64,000 nucleotides of DNA from Methanobacterium_D oryzae. GTDB lineage: Archaea > Methanobacteriota > Methanobacteria > Methanobacteriales > Methanobacteriaceae. The DNA lies in assembly GCF_050433505.1 (NCBI RefSeq), contig NZ_JBNPXC010000001.1, positions 682,001 to 746,000 of the forward strand. Direction: 5' to 3'. How positions within the stretch are numbered: position 1 is the first letter of the stretch; every line of letters starts with the position of its first letter. The translations under genes were made by a program, and so were the position numbers. Shown piece by piece: positions 27,289 through 35,145 of the stretch. The notes under the pieces were generated by a model, which made no database searches, was not told the DNA's origin, and saw only the letters and a list, made by a program, of their open reading frames with translations.

Positions 27289-27687
27289 ATGGTTATGACC
27301 GAAGAAATGATGGATGCAGTTGAAAAAGATAATGTGGTTTTTCTTGCAACTGCAACAAAAGAAGGAATACCTAATGTTGTCCCTATTGGTTTTGCAAGAC
27401 CTATAGATAGCAAAACAATTATGATTGTAGACAACTATATGAAAAAGACTCGTGAAAACCTTGAAAGCAACCCAAAAGCAAGCTTAATCCCAAGAGATGC
27501 TTCAAAATGCCCTTACCAATTCAAAGGAACTGTAGAAATTCACACATCAGGAAAATTATTCGATGATGCAGTTGATTGGGCAACAAGCGTAATGAGTAAA
27601 CTCGCACCTAAAGCAGCAATTATATTAAATGTTGAAGAGATCTATTCAGTTCAACCAGGGCCAGATGCAGGCTCAAAAGTTGACTAG
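27289..27687 (+). CDS. Pyridoxamine-5'-phosphate-oxidase-like FMN-binding protein
   Basis: 132-residue split-barrel flavoprotein of the PNPOx-like superfamily: EKDNVVFLATATKEGIPNVV opens the barrel and the conserved Lys/Arg region (MKKTRENLESNPKASL) follows. Small stand-alone members in archaea bind FMN or F420, and the substrate is not predictable. GGTGAT precedes the ATG. An imperfect palindrome ATTAAC-GATT-GTTAAA at 27256-27271 just upstream resembles the sulfur operator but has two altered outer bases per half. Confidence 0.8.
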   Translation: MVMTEEMMDAVEKDNVVFLATATKEGIPNVVPIGFARPIDSKTIMIVDNYMKKTRENLESNPKASLIPRDASKCPYQFKGTVEIHTSGKLFDDAVDWATSVMSKLAPKAAIILNVEEIYSVQPGPDAGSKVD

Positions 27688-27867
27688 ATTATTTTTTGAG
27701 CATATTTACTTTTAATTCTTTTTTAATTTTACTTTATTTAAATTTAAACGTTTTTTCCAGTTTATTTTAAATATTTAATTTTATATGCATTGAACTACAA
27801 TACTAAGTAATACAAATATTAGATAATATAATACTATTTTGATTAATCAAGTTTCAAGTGAAAAATA

Positions 27868-28563
27868 ATGAGATATACTAAACTCTTAGGATTTGCATTG
27901 ATCTTCCTTTTTATTGGAGGATATGTCTATACAATAAACACAAGTGGGGATATTGAACCACTTGGAAGATTAGCTTTTGTTAAATTTCAAAATCCAGATA
28001 TGTATCCTGGACATGAACATTCCAAACTTTTAGCAAAATATGCTGAAGATAGGGAATCTAAATGCATATTGGTAGTTCACTTTGGCGGGAGCTCTAATTA
28101 CAGCCATTACAGGGAAGGGAATGTTACGATATTGCAATTAGCGTTTATTGACCAAAAAGGTCCAACTACTACTATTGATTGGGGAGAAGTGGTTAATTCT
28201 TTTTTGTTTGGTATTCCTGATGATAGGTGGAAGTTTAGAGCAGATGGGATTGAATTTAACACACTTGATGAAGCTTTAAATTACATTTACATAGTTGCAG
28301 ATAAAAATGGGCAAGATAGTTCTATTCCTATGGTTTATCATGGAACGGTACGTGCTGGAGATCCCTTAATTAACCAGGGATGCGGATTTCCTCTTTATTA
28401 TTATATAACCTGGGAAAAATATGGTAGAATTGCGGCCTATTATTATTTCTTACAAGGGACTATTTTCCCTTTTTTCAATCTTCCAACCTGGAAATACGAA
28501 TTAAAGCATGTATCAGAACTTCAATTTTTATATAATAGCGGTAAGCTTAATACAAATGATTAA
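27868..28563 (+). CDS. Unknown membrane-anchored protein, tandem copy 1
   Basis: 231 residues: an N-terminal hydrophobic segment (LLGFALIFLFIGGYVYTI) and a polar domain with many aromatic residues, probably outside the cell. No known motif recognised. The neighbour at 28802 is a paralogue; long parts are almost the same at the DNA level (for example the segment encoding DWGEVVNSFLFGIPDDRW). The copies differ mainly at the N-terminus and around residues 60-90. No cleavable signal is evident. Function unknown. Confidence 0.7.
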   Translation: MRYTKLLGFALIFLFIGGYVYTINTSGDIEPLGRLAFVKFQNPDMYPGHEHSKLLAKYAEDRESKCILVVHFGGSSNYSHYREGNVTILQLAFIDQKGPTTTIDWGEVVNSFLFGIPDDRWKFRADGIEFNTLDEALNYIYIVADKNGQDSSIPMVYHGTVRAGDPLINQGCGFPLYYYITWEKYGRIAAYYYFLQGTIFPFFNLPTWKYELKHVSELQFLYNSGKLNTND

Positions 28564-28801
28564 AAACATAATAATTAACTACAATTTAGAATATAATGGA
28601 TTAGAACTAGAGAAAATTAGAATAAGTATTAGATTTATGTTCGATTTACGTGTTTTGACATTATTTTTAAAATAATTTTTAATAATTAGTTTAATCTTTT
28701 TATGTACGAAATTACAATATATTAGTAATAATAATTTTTGCGAGTATGATAAAAGTTTTTTTAAATATAAGATAAGAAGCACGGTTTAAAGGGAAAAAAT
28801 A

Positions 28802-29500
28802 ATGGTAAATGATAAGTTCTTAATTATATTGGTGATAATATTTCTTTTTATTGGAGGATACATCTATACAATAAATACAAGTGGAGAAATAGAACCACTT
28901 GGAAGATTAGCTTTTGTTAAGTTTCATGACCCAGATATGTATCCTGGAAATTATCATTCTACTCTTTTAGCACAATATGCTGAAGATAGGAACTCTAAAT
29001 GCGCATTGGTAGTTCACTTTGCTGGAAATTCAAGTTATAGGCATTACAGGGAAGGGAATGTTACGATATTGCAATTAGCATTTATTGATAAAAAAGGCGC
29101 AACTACTACTATTGATTGGGGGGAAGTGGTTAATTCTTTTTTGTTTGGTATTCCTGATGATAGGTGGAAGTTTAGAGCGGATGGGATTGAATTTAACACA
29201 CTTGACGAAGCTTTAAACTATATTTATAGCCTTGCAGAAGAACGTGGGCAAGTTGGGTCTATTCCTATGGTTTATCATGGAACAGTACGTGCTGGAGATC
29301 CTTTAATTAATCAAGGAGATGGATTTCCTCTTTATTATTATATTACTTGGGAAAAATATGGTAGAATTGCAGCTTACTATTATTTTATACAGGGAGCTTT
29401 ATTCCCTTTTTTCAATCTTCCAACCTGGAGATATGAGTTACAGCATGCATCAGAACTCCAGAGATTATATAATACTGGTAAATTAAGCACAAGTGATTAA
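28802..29500 (+). CDS. Unknown membrane-anchored protein, tandem copy 2
   Basis: 232 residues with the same plan as copy 1: a TM anchor (FLIILVIIFLFIGGYIYTI) and an external domain of about 205 residues containing FRADGIEFNTLDEALNYIY and VYHGTVRAGDPLINQG. The region between the copies (28564-28801) has no gene. Strong DNA identity in blocks points to recent duplication or gene conversion. Function unknown. Confidence 0.7.
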   Translation: MVNDKFLIILVIIFLFIGGYIYTINTSGEIEPLGRLAFVKFHDPDMYPGNYHSTLLAQYAEDRNSKCALVVHFAGNSSYRHYREGNVTILQLAFIDKKGATTTIDWGEVVNSFLFGIPDDRWKFRADGIEFNTLDEALNYIYSLAEERGQVGSIPMVYHGTVRAGDPLINQGDGFPLYYYITWEKYGRIAAYYYFIQGALFPFFNLPTWRYELQHASELQRLYNTGKLSTSD

Positions 29501-29551
29501 AAAAATAGAATATCAAAATTTTGAATTTTTAATATTAAATAAAAATAAGCA

Positions 29552-29631
29552 CTCGAAAATTCTGAAAAAACTTTTAATTTTTTGGAAGTTAGAAAATACT
29601 AGTATTTTCTAAAATTCTATGAATTTTCGAG
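29552..29631. repeat. Nested inverted repeats 3' of the DUF2769 gene
   Basis: An outer pair CTCGAAAATTC (29552-29562) and GAATTTTCGAG (29621-29631), exactly complementary over 11 bp, encloses a 20-bp palindrome AGAAAATAC-TA-GTATTTTCT (29591-29610). The inner AAAATTC-TAT-GAATTTT (29611-29627) competes for the right arm. The block starts 10 bp beyond the stop of the leftward DUF2769 gene, so it may be its terminator or 3' structure. Confidence 0.7.
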
Positions 29632-29640
29632 GATTTTAAG

Positions 29641-29886
29641 TTATCTTGATCTTGATTGCATTTCTGGAGATCCATCTTTGCAGTGGTATACTGTTTTGAA
29701 GTCGTAATCTGATGATACGGTGCATTCCTGGCAATTACATCCTTGCATATTTTCAAAACATCTTATTTCATCCCCTACAGAGCAGAATACTCCTAATTTT
29801 CCTGTTTGCATACATTCATTGTAGGTAGGGCATGCATTACATATACATTTAATCATAGTTTCCTCATCTCTTGGAATATTTGCCAT
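29641..29886 (-). CDS. DUF2769-type small Cys-rich protein
   Basis: 81 residues with nine Cys (CICNACPTYNEC, CSVGDEIRC, GCNCQEC, YHC), as in the DUF2769 family of methanogens; metal or Fe-S binding is likely but unproven. GAGGTGAT is 5 bp upstream of the ATG. The gene is enclosed by hairpin arrays on both sides (29552-29631 and 29905-30080), so both ends of its transcript would be highly structured. Confidence 0.75.
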   Translation of the reverse strand: MANIPRDEETMIKCICNACPTYNECMQTGKLGVFCSVGDEIRCFENMQGCNCQECTVSSDYDFKTVYHCKDGSPEMQSRSR

Positions 29887-29904
29887 ATTATCACCTCAAA
29901 AATT

Positions 29905-30080
29905 CCTCAAAAAAATCAAAGATTTTTTTGGGGACGCAAAACTTTAGTTTTGCAAGTTTCTATTTTTGTGGCCCTCAAAATCTTTGATTTAGGGGCTCGA
30001 AACTAAAGTTTCGATAGTTCAGAAAACTACAGTTTTCTTCAACCTCAAATTCTTTAGCTCCCAAAATCTAAGTTCTGGAA
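29905..30080. repeat. Tandem short-hairpin array in the leader of the DUF2769 gene
   Basis: Five clear stems and a decayed one: CCTCAAAAAAATC/GATTTTTTTGGGG (29905-29933, loop AAA), GCAAAAC/GTTTTGC (29936-29953, loop TTTA), GCCCTCAAAATC/GATTTAGGGGC (29971-29996, loop TTT), CGAAAC/GTTTCG (29998-30013, loop TAAA), AGAAAAC/GTTTTCT (30021-30038, loop TACA), and CCCAAAATC near 30060. On the leftward mRNA the array ends about 10 nt before the GAGGTGAT of the gene. Confidence 0.85.
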
Positions 30081-30200
30081 ATAGTAATTTCTTTACTAGT
30101 ATGTAGCACCAATTTATGTAATAAGTGTTATAAATAAGTTATTAATCATAATGGAATTTTAAATATAATTAAATTAATATTAATTTAAAGAGGTTTTGAC

Positions 30201-30539
30201 ATGCCATATAAAATAGCAATTGCAAGTAGCGATGGAAAATTTGTAAATCAGCATTTTGGCAGAGCACAGAAATTTTTGATAGTTGAACTTAAAGATGATG
30301 GGAGTTATACATTCTTAGAAACTCGAAAGAATAAACCTGCGTGTACTGTTGAAGATCATGACTCAACCATTGAGGATTCATTAGAATTAATTTCTGATTG
30401 TGATGGTGTACTGGTGAGTCAGGTTGGCCCAGGAGCTGCTGATAGGTTAATAGAAAGGGGAATTCAACCCATAATCATACCACTGCTAATAGATGATGCC
30501 CTAAAGAAAGTATATGAGTTAATACAGCAGGAAAAATAA
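30201..30539 (+). CDS. NifX/NifB-like dinitrogenase cofactor-family protein
   Basis: 112 residues of the FeMo-cofactor-binding (NifX/NafY/NifB C-terminal) fold: KIAIASSDGKFVNQHFGRA at the N-terminus and LVSQVGPGAADRLIERGI in the second half. Stand-alone members without nitrogenase genes are common in methanogens and are thought to carry Fe-S or Mo-Fe-S clusters. AGAGGT precedes the ATG. It begins the sulfur-rich part of the window, but no perfect operator lies directly upstream. Confidence 0.85.
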   Translation: MPYKIAIASSDGKFVNQHFGRAQKFLIVELKDDGSYTFLETRKNKPACTVEDHDSTIEDSLELISDCDGVLVSQVGPGAADRLIERGIQPIIIPLLIDDALKKVYELIQQEK

Positions 30540-30605
30540 AAAAATAAATTTCTAAATATTAATATAACGTCGTTAATTTTATATATTAAGTTAATTTTAA
30601 AGAAT

Positions 30606-30621
30606 TATAACTATAGTTATG
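30606..30621. promoter_or_regulatory. Palindromic operator TATAAC-TATA-GTTATG
   Basis: One mismatch in the outermost base. It is the distal of two sites upstream of cysK, 57 bp before the next one. Between the two lies TTGGCATCCTCAGCA (30626-30640), whose exact complement occurs in the metY leader. Confidence 0.6.
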
Positions 30622-30662
30622 TTTTTTGGCATCCTCAGCAAGATTATTCTATAACATTGTTA

Positions 30663-30678
30663 TATAACTATAGTTATA
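30663..30678. promoter_or_regulatory. Palindromic operator TATAAC-TATA-GTTATA upstream of cysK
   Basis: Perfect half sites. An additional overlapping pair TATAAC-ATT-GTTATA starts at 30650, so a second protein could bind next to it. About 55 bp upstream of the cysK start and overlapping an obvious TATA element. Confidence 0.7.
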
Positions 30679-30732
30679 TATTACATAAAAAACAATAGAA
30701 AAAATAGACAAAGTAATACAATGGTGAAAAAA

Positions 30733-31719
30733 ATGGTAAAAATACCAGAATTAAAAAGAGGAATAGCTAATAATATAACGGAACTTATTGGGAATACTCC
30801 TCTTGTAAGGCTAAATAAAATTACAGAAGGGGCAAATGCAGAAGTAGTAGCTAAATTGGAATCATTCAACCCATTAAGCAGCGTAAAAGATAGAATAGGG
30901 GTTGCAATGATTGAATATGGGGAAGAAAAAGGTTTAATTAATAAAGATTCAGTATTAGTTGAGCCTACAAGTGGAAATACGGGTATAGCTCTTGCATTTG
31001 TCTCAGCGGCAAAAGGTTACAGGCTTGTACTTACAATGCCTGATACTATGTCAATGGAACGTCGAAAATTATTGGCGCTTCTTGGGGCAGAAATAGTTTT
31101 AACTCCTGGTGCAAATGGAATGAAAGGCGCAGTAGCTAAAGCAGAAGAGCTTGTAGAAAAAATACCTAATGCTATAATGCCACAACAATTTAAAAATCCT
31201 GCTAATCCAAAAATTCATAGGGAAACAACTGCACAGGAGATATTAAGAGATACTGATGGTAAAGTAGATATATTAGTTGCAGGTGTAGGTACTGGTGGAA
31301 CAATTACAGGCATTGCAGAAGTTTTAAAAGAAAAAAATCCTGACTTTAAAGCATTTGCCGTTGAACCTATATCTTCACCGGTATTATCTGGAGGGCAACC
31401 AGGACCGCATAAAATCCAGGGAATTGGTGCAGGTTTTGTACCTGATGTGCTCAAAACAGATTTAATAGATGAAATCATTCAAGTAAAGGATGAAGATGCA
31501 GCAAATACTATGTTAAGGCTGGCAAGAGAAGAAGGAATCCTTGCAGGTATTTCATCAGGGGCTGCGACATATGCAGCTCTTGAACTTGCAAGAAGAGAAG
31601 AAAATAAAGGCAAAAGAATAGTTGTAATCCTTCCAGATACTGGAGAAAGATATCTAAGTATGGAATGGATATTTGAAAACGTTTTTAATGAATATGAAAC
31701 TGATGAATTTACAAACTAG
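30733..31719 (+). CDS. cysK: Cysteine synthase (O-acetylserine sulfhydrylase)
   Basis: PLP enzyme making cysteine from O-acetylserine and sulfide. The PLP lysine is in NPLSSVKDRIG; PTSGNTGIAL binds the substrate carboxylate and GTGGTITG the phosphate. About 330 residues, full length. I prefer the ATG at 30733 because the GGTGA at 30723-30727 is then its ribosome binding site; the ATG at 30721 is the alternative. cysE follows after 37 bp, giving the complete bacterial-type route. Two palindromic operators precede the gene. Confidence 0.95.
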   Translation: MVKIPELKRGIANNITELIGNTPLVRLNKITEGANAEVVAKLESFNPLSSVKDRIGVAMIEYGEEKGLINKDSVLVEPTSGNTGIALAFVSAAKGYRLVLTMPDTMSMERRKLLALLGAEIVLTPGANGMKGAVAKAEELVEKIPNAIMPQQFKNPANPKIHRETTAQEILRDTDGKVDILVAGVGTGGTITGIAEVLKEKNPDFKAFAVEPISSPVLSGGQPGPHKIQGIGAGFVPDVLKTDLIDEIIQVKDEDAANTMLRLAREEGILAGISSGAATYAALELARREENKGKRIVVILPDTGERYLSMEWIFENVFNEYETDEFTN

Positions 31720-31756
31720 TCAAATTAAATAAATATTCCTAATTGGAGGCGAACAA

Positions 31757-32470
31757 ATGTTTGAACGAGTTAGAGAAGACTTAGAAATGGTCATATTAAG
31801 AGATCCAGCAGCAAGAAGCAAATTAGAAATATTTTTCACTTATCCTGGGCTTCACGCTATCTGGCTTTATAAAATAGCTCATTGGTTATGGATTCGTAAT
31901 CATGGCTTTTCTGCTAGTTTAATATCAGCATTTGCTCGTCTATTTACGGGAATAGAGATACACCCTGGTGCAATCATTGGAAGAAGAGTTTTCATTGACC
32001 ATGGAATGGGAGTGGTAATTGGAGAAACCGCAGAAGTTGGAGACGACGTTTTAATTTACCAAGGGGTTGTTTTGGGTGGAACAAGCTTAGAACGAAAAAA
32101 AAGACACCCTACAATCGGTAATGGTATTGTAATTGGCGCAGGAGCTAAGATAATAGGTAATATTGAAATTGGGGATTGCTCTAAAATAGGGGCAGGATCT
32201 GTAGTTTTAAAATCAGCACCGATGGGATCTACAGTCGTTGGAATCCCGGGAAGAAATGTTAAAGAAGAACGTAAATGTGCTATTGACTTAGATCATGGAG
32301 AATTACCAGATCCTGTTGCAGAAGTTATATCACTTATTTTAAAACGCCAAGATGAAATGGAAAGTCAAATAAGAGCTTTAGGAATATCAACAACCGCCCT
32401 GAATATGAATGAGCTATTTAATAAAAAATCAGAAATTGAAGAAATATTTTCAGAGGGTGCAGGCATATAA
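31757..32470 (+). CDS. cysE: Serine O-acetyltransferase
   Basis: Activates serine with acetyl-CoA for cysteine synthase. Short EpsC-like form of 237 residues: helical N-terminus (DPAARSKLEIFFTYPGLHAIW), then left-handed beta-helix hexapeptide repeats with the catalytic FIDHGMGVVIGETA. GGAGG lies 8 bp before the ATG. Cotranscribed with cysK and therefore under the same operators. The C-terminus is not the classical CysK-binding Ile tail of enterobacteria, although it does end in Ile. Confidence 0.95.
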   Translation: MFERVREDLEMVILRDPAARSKLEIFFTYPGLHAIWLYKIAHWLWIRNHGFSASLISAFARLFTGIEIHPGAIIGRRVFIDHGMGVVIGETAEVGDDVLIYQGVVLGGTSLERKKRHPTIGNGIVIGAGAKIIGNIEIGDCSKIGAGSVVLKSAPMGSTVVGIPGRNVKEERKCAIDLDHGELPDPVAEVISLILKRQDEMESQIRALGISTTALNMNELFNKKSEIEEIFSEGAGI

Positions 32471-32606
32471 CATCATTTTTTATTCTTTTATTGATAATAC
32501 TAATCGCATAATTATATTTTAAATTTATAACTAACCTAGAATCTTGAATAAAGAATAATAGGCTAAAATTTAACTATAATAATTTAAGCAAAATAATATA
32601 ATTAAA

Positions 32607-32622
32607 TATAACATTGGTTATA
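32607..32622. promoter_or_regulatory. Palindromic operator TATAAC-ATTG-GTTATA upstream of the HTH gene
   Basis: Perfect half sites with a deviating spacer, 107 bp before the start of the HTH regulator and 137 bp after cysE. Its position suggests that the regulator gene belongs to the regulon, possibly by autoregulation. Confidence 0.65.
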
Positions 32623-32728
32623 TAAAATTCATTTAAAGATAATGAAATTTATTTTATCTAAAAAAATGGAGAATAAAAATAATTAACTACATTTAAATTT
32701 ACAAAATTATAACTAATCAGGTGATAAT

Positions 32729-33124
32729 ATGAGACCACCATGTGAAATAGTCGTATGGTATGTAATTCCAACTATAAGGTCTGAATTAGCTAAAGAACTA
32801 CTTAATTTAGGTATGAAACAAAAAGAAATCTCTGAGTTACTGGATATAACTCAGCCAGCGGTTTCGCAGTATATAAGTGATAAAAGAGGGCATGGAATTA
32901 AATTTGATGAACAGACAATGGATAAGATTAAAAAATTTGCCGCTGACCTTAAGGAACAGAAAATTGAAAAAGGTGACATGATACGCAGAATTTGTGATAT
33001 ATGTAAATATGTTAAAGCAGAAGAGATTGTTTGTCAGCTTCATAAGGAAAAAGACAATATTCCAGTAAGCTGTAATGCATGCATGGGATCTAAAAGAGAA
33101 ACAGAACCGGATTATTGTATTTAA
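32729..33124 (+). CDS. HTH transcriptional regulator with C-terminal Cys cluster
   Basis: 131 residues, similar to the archaeal XRE-like regulators starting PCEIVVWYVIPTIRSELA. The HTH is at about residues 29-52 (KEISELLDITQPAVSQYI). The C-terminal part has Cys89, 92, 102, 115, 118 and 130 (CDIC ... C ... CNAC), which could hold zinc or an Fe-S cluster. AGGTGAT is 4 bp before the ATG. It lies between cysE and cysS with an operator upstream, so it is the best candidate for the sulfur regulator of this island; that link is inference. Confidence 0.85.
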   Translation: MRPPCEIVVWYVIPTIRSELAKELLNLGMKQKEISELLDITQPAVSQYISDKRGHGIKFDEQTMDKIKKFAADLKEQKIEKGDMIRRICDICKYVKAEEIVCQLHKEKDNIPVSCNACMGSKRETEPDYCI

Positions 33125-33136
33125 GGTGATAATTCC

Positions 33137-34516
33137 TCATTTATCCTCTAAATTGATGTCAATATCTCTTAATTTACTTCTTATTTCGTCTGCAAGCTGA
33201 TAATTCTTATTTTGACGTAGCTTTTCCCTTACATCCACTAGAATATTAATTAATGCATCTTGTGAATCTTCTTTACGGGATTCAACTGAAAAAGTAAGGC
33301 CTAAAATATTTCCAAGTTCATTAAGTAAGATTCTTATTTCTTTAAATACATTTTTGGAAATATTTTCTTCATTTATTCCTTTATTTATATCTCTTATAAA
33401 ATTAAAAATAGCTGAAAGTGCAATAGGCGTGTTAAAATCATTATCCATTGCATCTAAGAATTCTTTTTTTGTATTTTCCAGTAATTTAATATATCTATCA
33501 TCATTTTTGTTTTCTTCGTCTATATTCATTTCTAAGAGCTCATCTATAGTTTCAATTAATTTATAAATCCTTTTAAGACTGTTTTCCGATTGTTTAAGTG
33601 CTTCATCGCTAAAATCAATTGGACTTCTGTAATGAGTTGAAAGAACAAAGAATCTGAAGACTTGGGGATCATAATCTTCAAGTAATTCATTTATAGTGAT
33701 GAAATTTCCAAGTGATTTGGACATTTTCTCGCCACTAACATTTAAAAAACCAGTATGCATCCAGTATTTGACCATTGGCTTTTTACCGGTTGCAGATTCC
33801 ATTTGGGCTATTTCGGCTTCATGATGAGGGAATATAAGGTCTAATCCACCACCATGAATATCAAATTGTCCTCCAAAATAAGTTTCAGAAATTGCAGTAT
33901 CTTCAATATGCCATCCGGGCCTTCCTTTTCCCCAAGTAGAATCCCAAGCAGGTTCTTCATTTCTTTTCTTCCAAAGTGCAAAATCTCCAGGATTCCTTTT
34001 TGTAGGATCAGGATTAACTCTATGAACATTTAATTCTTCAATATTCCTGTTTGAAAGTTTTCCAAAGTCTTCAAAGAGGGACTCATCAAAATAAACTCCT
34101 GTTGGAGTTTCATAGGCAAAACCTTTATCAATCAATTTTTGAATTTGATCAATGATTTCTTCAAGATGTTCCATTGCCCTTGCATAAAAATTAACGTTCT
34201 TGACACCTAGCCTTTCCATATCTGCGATGTATCGATTCTCAAACTCTTTAGCAAGTTTTAAAGGTTCAACCCCCAGTTCATTTGCCCTTTTAATTATTTT
34301 ATCATCGATATCAGTAATATTTTGCAAGTAAAAAAGACTGTATCCTTTATATTTAAGATATCTTGCTATAACATCAAAAGCAATATAAGTTCTTCCATGC
34401 CCTATATGTGATTTATCATAAACTGTTGGCCCGCATACAAACATTTTTATTCTATTTTCGTTAATAGGCTTAAATTCTTCCTTTTTACGTGTCATTGTAT
34501 TGTATACTTTCATCAT
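33137..34516 (-). CDS. cysS: Cysteinyl-tRNA synthetase
   Basis: Class I synthetase, 459 residues. The zinc Cys and HIGH motif are at the N-terminus (FVCGPTVYDKSHIGHGRTYI); further zinc ligands are in WHIEDTAIS and GGLDLIFPHHEAEIAQ; the KMSKS loop is GEKMSKSLGNF. The C-terminal helical domain ends after DINLEDK. Its presence shows direct charging of tRNA-Cys rather than sole use of the Sep-tRNA route. The gene stands directly downstream of tRNA-Cys on the same strand. Confidence 0.95.
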   Translation of the reverse strand: MMKVYNTMTRKKEEFKPINENRIKMFVCGPTVYDKSHIGHGRTYIAFDVIARYLKYKGYSLFYLQNITDIDDKIIKRANELGVEPLKLAKEFENRYIADMERLGVKNVNFYARAMEHLEEIIDQIQKLIDKGFAYETPTGVYFDESLFEDFGKLSNRNIEELNVHRVNPDPTKRNPGDFALWKKRNEEPAWDSTWGKGRPGWHIEDTAISETYFGGQFDIHGGGLDLIFPHHEAEIAQMESATGKKPMVKYWMHTGFLNVSGEKMSKSLGNFITINELLEDYDPQVFRFFVLSTHYRSPIDFSDEALKQSENSLKRIYKLIETIDELLEMNIDEENKNDDRYIKLLENTKKEFLDAMDNDFNTPIALSAIFNFIRDINKGINEENISKNVFKEIRILLNELGNILGLTFSVESRKEDSQDALINILVDVREKLRQNKNYQLADEIRSKLRDIDINLEDK

Positions 34517-34637
34517 AGGGCATCAAACTCAAAAAAATTTCTTTAAAATATTATTTAAAGTTGTATAATTAATAATTTGTTATAATGGATTAAAAAATAT
34601 CGATTTTAATTAAATATTGTATTTTTATCTTTCCGCA

Positions 34638-34700
34638 ACTCAAAAATTTTTTATTTTTGAGTGAGGACTTTTTGATCAATCCTTTTTCTTTAGAAAAAGG
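34638..34700. repeat. Hairpins between tRNA-Cys and cysS
   Basis: ACTCAAAAAT/ATTTTTGAGT (34638-34662, loop of five T) and CCTTTTTC/GAAAAAGG (34681-34700, loop TTTA), with a TTGATCAA palindrome at 34672-34679. The second stem ends 9 bp before the tRNA 3' end. They may serve as tRNA terminator or processing signal and lie in the cysS leader if the transcript continues. Confidence 0.7.
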
Positions 34701-34706
34701 TTGAGG

Positions 34707-34779
<73 letters not shown>

Positions 34780-34802
34780 AAATGTATTGCATTAGTTACT
34801 AA

Positions 34803-34818
34803 ATTAACAATTGTTATA
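34803..34818. promoter_or_regulatory. Operator-like palindrome ATTAAC-AATT-GTTATA at the tRNA-Cys promoter
   Basis: Left half deviates in the outer two bases, right half is perfect. It overlaps the TATA box of tRNA-Cys (leftward), which would tie tRNA-Cys output to the sulfur operator. Confidence 0.6.
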
Positions 34819-34948
34819 TATAAAGTTTACGAACTTGGTACTATTTTGTTTTTCATCTTAGATTAGTATTACACAATCTCATAGAAAGATTATTGATATT
34901 CGATGCCCTATTTGGTAAACTTTAAATAAGAAGAGAGTAGTTAAATAT

Positions 34949-34964
34949 TATAACAATTGTTATA
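34949..34964. promoter_or_regulatory. Palindromic operator TATAACAATTGTTATA upstream of metY
   Basis: Perfect 16-bp palindrome 182 bp before the metY start, so the transcript would have a leader of roughly 150 nt that includes the hairpins at 35061-35138. Confidence 0.7.
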
Positions 34965-35060
34965 ATGATACATTTTTCATAGGTTCAAACTTGAAATTAT
35001 TCCGATTTTTAATATAAATTCGTTAATTCAAGCTTATTTAGAATCTATGTGCTGAGGATG

Positions 35061-35138
35061 CCAATAAAAAGATTTATTGGAGTTTAAGAAAATACATAGA
35101 ATTTTCTGAACCCCAAAAATATAGAATATTTTTGGAGG
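35061..35138. repeat. Short-hairpin array in the metY leader, last hairpin includes the RBS
   Basis: CCAATAAA/TTTATTGG (35061-35080, loop AAGA), AGAAAAT/ATTTTCT (35087-35107, loop of seven) and CCCCAAAAATAT/ATATTTTTGGAGG (35111-35138, loop AGA, one bulged A). The GGAGG at 35134-35138 is both the right arm of the third stem and the Shine-Dalgarno of metY, so folding would hide it. Confidence 0.85.
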
Positions 35139-35145
35139 AGATTAA

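Larger units (their letters stand above)
34780..35145. other. Divergent regulatory region between tRNA-Cys and metY
   Basis: About 365 bp. It contains the tRNA-Cys promoter and operator (34803-34818), a perfect operator at 34949-34964 towards metY, the 15-mer TGCTGAGGATGCCAA (35050-35064) complementary to the cysK leader, and a hairpin array (35061-35138) that ends in the metY ribosome binding site. No open frame seen. Confidence 0.7.

Noticed and set aside
29521..30080. Hairpin arrays read as a CRISPR array or transposon remnants
   Set aside because: Units have no common repeat sequence, no constant spacer length, no cas or transposase gene and no target-site duplication.
30201..30539. Nitrogen fixation locus suggested by the NifX-like gene
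   Set aside because: No nifHDKEN genes are present; stand-alone proteins of this fold are common in methanogens.
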